From positions 1 through 7,203 of the forward strand of contig NZ_QFPF01000122.1 of assembly GCF_003248605.1 (NCBI RefSeq): DNA of 7,203 nucleotides. The letters run 5' to 3'. Positions 5,304 to 7,203 of the stretch are shown piece after piece. A model generated the notes under the pieces. The model was not told where the DNA came from. It saw only the letters and a list, made by a program, of their open reading frames with translations, and made no database searches. How positions within the stretch are numbered: the stretch's first letter is position 1; every line of letters begins with the position of its first letter. Position numbers and translations under genes: made by a program. This stretch comes from Microbacterium sp. (GTDB lineage Bacteria > Actinomycetota > Actinomycetes > Actinomycetales > Microbacteriaceae).

Positions 5304-6788
5304 ATGAAGGCCGCCGTGGTGCTCGCGACGCAGCTGTTCGACGAGCATCCGGCGTACTCCGACCCAGAGATCGACCTGTTCATCGTCATCGAGTCTGTCG
5401 GGGCCTTCCGACGTCGCCCGTATCACGCCCACAAGATCGTCATGCTGCTCTCGGCCATGCGGCACGCCGTCACAGGACTTCGGCATGCGGGTCGGAACGT
5501 GGTGCACCATCGTCTCCGCGACTCCGAGGCGTCCTTCTCGCGGGTCTTGTCGAAGACGATCGAGGAGCACGACATCACGCACCTCGCATGGATGCGACCG
5601 ACCGACGATCGGGTCCACCGTCGCCTCCTCTCCGTCACCGCGGCGCACGGCGTGCACACCCGCACGTACCCCGACGATCTGTTCCTCACGCCCGACCGCG
5701 CGCTCGACGGCTGGTTCGCCGCACACCCCGCACGCAGGATGGAGGACTTCTACCGGTGGCAGCGCCGTCGCACCGGCGTGCTCATGCACGACGGGGCGCC
5801 CGCGGGCGGCCGCTGGAACTTCGACACCGAGAACCGCCACCCCCTTCCTCGCGACAGACGAAGCAGGGCGCCGGCGATCGACATCCCGCCGCTGCCTGCC
5901 CTCGAACCGGACGAGATCACCCGGGGCGCCATCGCCGACACCGCCGCACTCTTCGCCGATCACCCCGGCGACCCTGAGACCTTCTGGCTTCCCGTCACCT
6001 CCGACGCCGCTCGCGGCTGGCTCGCAGACTTCGTCGAGCGGCGGCTGGCGTTGTTCGGTCGCTACGAGGACGCGATGGATGCCGACGAGCCTTTCCTCTT
6101 CCACTCGGTGATCAGTCCACTCCTCAACATCGGTCTGATCACGACCGCGCAGGTCGTCGCGGCGGTCGAGGCATCGGATGCACCTCTCGAGAGCCGGGAG
6201 GGATTCCTCCGTCAGGTGATCGGGTGGCGCGAGTACATCCGCGGCGCATTCCGCGCGCAGCCCGACCTCGTGCACGCCAACCACTTCGGTCTGACCCGCG
6301 CGCTCGAGCCCTGGTGGTACACGGGCGAAGCGATTCCCGACGACCTCCCCGTGCCGGTGCGCGCCGTGCTCGAGCGCGTGCACAGACACGGGTACGCGCA
6401 CCACATCGAGAGGCTCATGGTGCTGGGCAACTGGTTCCTCCTGCAGGGGTACGAGCCGCGTGAGGTCTATGAGTGGTTCTCGGCGATGTTCATCGACGCG
6501 TACGACTGGGTGATGGTTCCGAATGTGCAGGGCATGAGTCAGTACGCCGACGGCGGTCGCGTGGCGACAAAGCCGTACGTCGCGGGCGGCGCCTACCTCC
6601 AGCGCATGGGGTCGTGGTGGCCGACCGCGAAGCACGCGCAGGCGGATGCCGTTACGGCGGCGTACTGGGATTTCCTCGATCGCCACGAGCCCCAGCTGGC
6701 CGACAACCCGCGGCTCGCGCTCCCGCTCGCGCAGATGCGCCGTCGCCGGGCGGAGCGGCCGGAGCAGGCGGGGCGTGCGCCGCCGTGA
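5304..6788 (+). CDS. Cryptochrome/photolyase, FeS-BCP-like (DPRP family), lacking all cluster cysteines
   Basis: A 494-residue flavoprotein related to bacterial (6-4) photolyases/cryptochromes (PhrB/CryB type, Pfam DPRP), which repair UV lesions in DNA or sense light. The N-terminal antenna-type domain (about 1-125) has HKIVMLLSAMRHAVTGLRHAG (43-63). Family blocks follow: MEDFYRWQRRRTGVLM (146-161), GGRWNFDTENRHPLP (168-182), GFLRQVIGWREYIRG (300-314), GYAHHIERLMVLGN (363-376, with the active-site histidine pair 366-367) and NVQGMSQYADGG (407-418), then ATKPYVAGGAYLQRM. Odd: the protein contains no cysteine. In characterised FeS-BCPs four cysteines bind a [4Fe-4S] cluster, three in a loop before YWDFL; here that loop (436-453, GSWWPTAKHAQ...) has none and seems shorter. 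Flavin binding looks intact; electron transfer would have to do without a cluster. The ATG at 5304 has no in-frame alternative nearby. The arginine- and proline-rich tail after 478 is probably disordered. Confidence 0.92.
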   Translation: MKAAVVLATQLFDEHPAYSDPEIDLFIVIESVGAFRRRPYHAHKIVMLLSAMRHAVTGLRHAGRNVVHHRLRDSEASFSRVLSKTIEEHDITHLAWMRPTDDRVHRRLLSVTAAHGVHTRTYPDDLFLTPDRALDGWFAAHPARRMEDFYRWQRRRTGVLMHDGAPAGGRWNFDTENRHPLPRDRRSRAPAIDIPPLPALEPDEITRGAIADTAALFADHPGDPETFWLPVTSDAARGWLADFVERRLALFGRYEDAMDADEPFLFHSVISPLLNIGLITTAQVVAAVEASDAPLESREGFLRQVIGWREYIRGAFRAQPDLVHANHFGLTRALEPWWYTGEAIPDDLPVPVRAVLERVHRHGYAHHIERLMVLGNWFLLQGYEPREVYEWFSAMFIDAYDWVMVPNVQGMSQYADGGRVATKPYVAGGAYLQRMGSWWPTAKHAQADAVTAAYWDFLDRHEPQLADNPRLALPLAQMRRRRAERPEQAGRAPP

Positions 6789-6848
6789 TGAGCCGGAGGC
6801 GCCGCTGCCGAGTCCGCGGTCAGGTGGGGCCCGCTGCCCAGTGCGCGG

Positions 6849-7203
6849 TCAGCGCGCGGGCGCCTCCGCAGGGACGGAAAGCGCGACCGCGGTGGGATAC
6901 AGCGCGCGCACGAGCGCCCACCCCAGGGCGCCCCCGATCAGCTGCGCGCCGATGTAGGGCAGCGCCGAAGCGGGGGAGATGCCCGCGAAGGTGTCGCTGA
7001 ACATGCGACCGATCGTGATCGCCGGGTTGGCGAAACTCGTCGAAGCGGTGAAGAAGTAGGCCGCGCCGATATACGCCCCCACCGCGGGCGCCGCGAGGTG
7101 AGATCGGCCGGTGCGAACCAGGGAGAAGATGACCAGCACCAATCCCGCGGTGGCGACGACCTCCGACAGCAGCAGTGGCCATCCTCCGCGCTCGGTGGTG
7201 CTC
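6849..7203 (-). CDS. MIP/aquaporin-family channel, C-terminal half (5' end outside window)
   Basis: The frame is open to the right edge; 117 residues are visible. They cover the second half of an aquaporin fold: TM4 (LLLSEVVATAGLVLVIFSLV), TM5 (LAAPAVGAYIGAAYFFTA), the pore loop with the second NPA motif (SFANPAITIGRMFSDTFAGI), and TM6 (LPYIGAQLIGGALGWALV), ending in a short tail. The protein is an inner-membrane channel for water or small neutral solutes. Odd: classical aquaporins and GlpF have an arginine directly after this NPA, part of the selectivity filter. Here isoleucine follows and the first arginine is four residues further on. As I recall, this 'NPAxTxxR...SDTFAGI' form occurs in bacterial aquaporins often found beside arsR-type regulators, which would suggest metalloid solutes; whether such a gene lies beyond the edge cannot be seen. 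It is convergent with the photolyase gene, 60 bp away. Confidence 0.88.
   Translation of the reverse strand, partial: STTERGGWPLLLSEVVATAGLVLVIFSLVRTGRSHLAAPAVGAYIGAAYFFTASTSFANPAITIGRMFSDTFAGISPASALPYIGAQLIGGALGWALVRALYPTAVALSVPAEAPAR

Noticed and set aside
5217..6686. 489-codon minus-strand ORF antisense to the photolyase gene
   Set aside because: Long antisense frames are expected in high-GC genes with biased codon use. The translation is rich in Arg, Val, His and Asp with no family motif, and the opposite strand is clearly the photolyase.
6794..6868. 10-bp inverted repeat (6794-6803 with 6859-6868) between the photolyase and aquaporin ends as a terminator
   Set aside because: The arms are 55 nt apart and one lies in aquaporin codons; the loop is too long for an ordinary terminator.
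6820..7182. 120-codon minus-strand ORF over the aquaporin region
   Set aside because: It is the wrong frame: it breaks the transmembrane pattern, while the neighbouring frame gives TM4-TM6 with an NPA motif.
1..7203. CRISPR arrays, tRNA or rRNA genes, insertion sequences
   Set aside because: I saw no spaced direct repeats, no cloverleaf-like segment or rRNA core sequence, and no transposase or terminal inverted repeats.

Overview
The window is high-GC DNA with strong G/C preference at third codon positions. Its gene content (molybdenum-cofactor genes, a DUF222/HNH protein of the kind amplified in actinobacteria, an FeS-BCP-like photolyase, an SRPBCC stress-type protein) points to an actinomycete, most likely a Microbacteriaceae member such as Microbacterium. 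The genus is an inference from gene style; there is no rRNA or other marker here.

Layout. (1) 1-1490, plus strand: the 3' part of moaA (GTP 3',8-cyclase) followed after 2 bp by fdhD (sulfurtransferase that activates molybdenum formate dehydrogenase). (2) 1477-2855, minus strand: four small genes in one direction. Read from their promoter side they are a 111-aa C-terminally anchored membrane protein, a 35-aa ORF, a 51-aa two-helix membrane protein with a strong ribosome binding site, and a 206-aa helix-turn-helix regulator with four C-terminal cysteines. The regulator overlaps the end of fdhD tail to tail. (3) 2856-3138: an AT-rich divergent promoter region, then a GC-rich stretch with a hairpin and no convincing gene. 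(4) 3139-3594, plus strand: an SRPBCC/cyclase-like protein, followed by hairpins between convergent genes. (5) 3660-5204, minus strand: a DUF222-HNH endonuclease-like protein. (6) 5205-5303: an AT-rich divergent intergenic region. (7) 5304-6788, plus strand: a cryptochrome/photolyase of the FeS-BCP type that contains no cysteine at all. (8) 6849-7203, minus strand: the C-terminal half of an aquaporin-family channel that runs off the right edge.

Only moaA and fdhD form an obvious functional unit: MoaA makes the molybdopterin precursor and FdhD prepares the cofactor for formate dehydrogenase, whose structural genes are not in the window. The cysteine-bearing regulator beside them could sense iron-sulfur or redox status, but nothing here proves that it controls them. 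The two small membrane proteins and the 35-aa ORF have no function I can assign. The most unusual item is the photolyase: the FAD-pocket motifs are intact, but every expected [4Fe-4S] ligand is missing and the cluster loop appears shortened.
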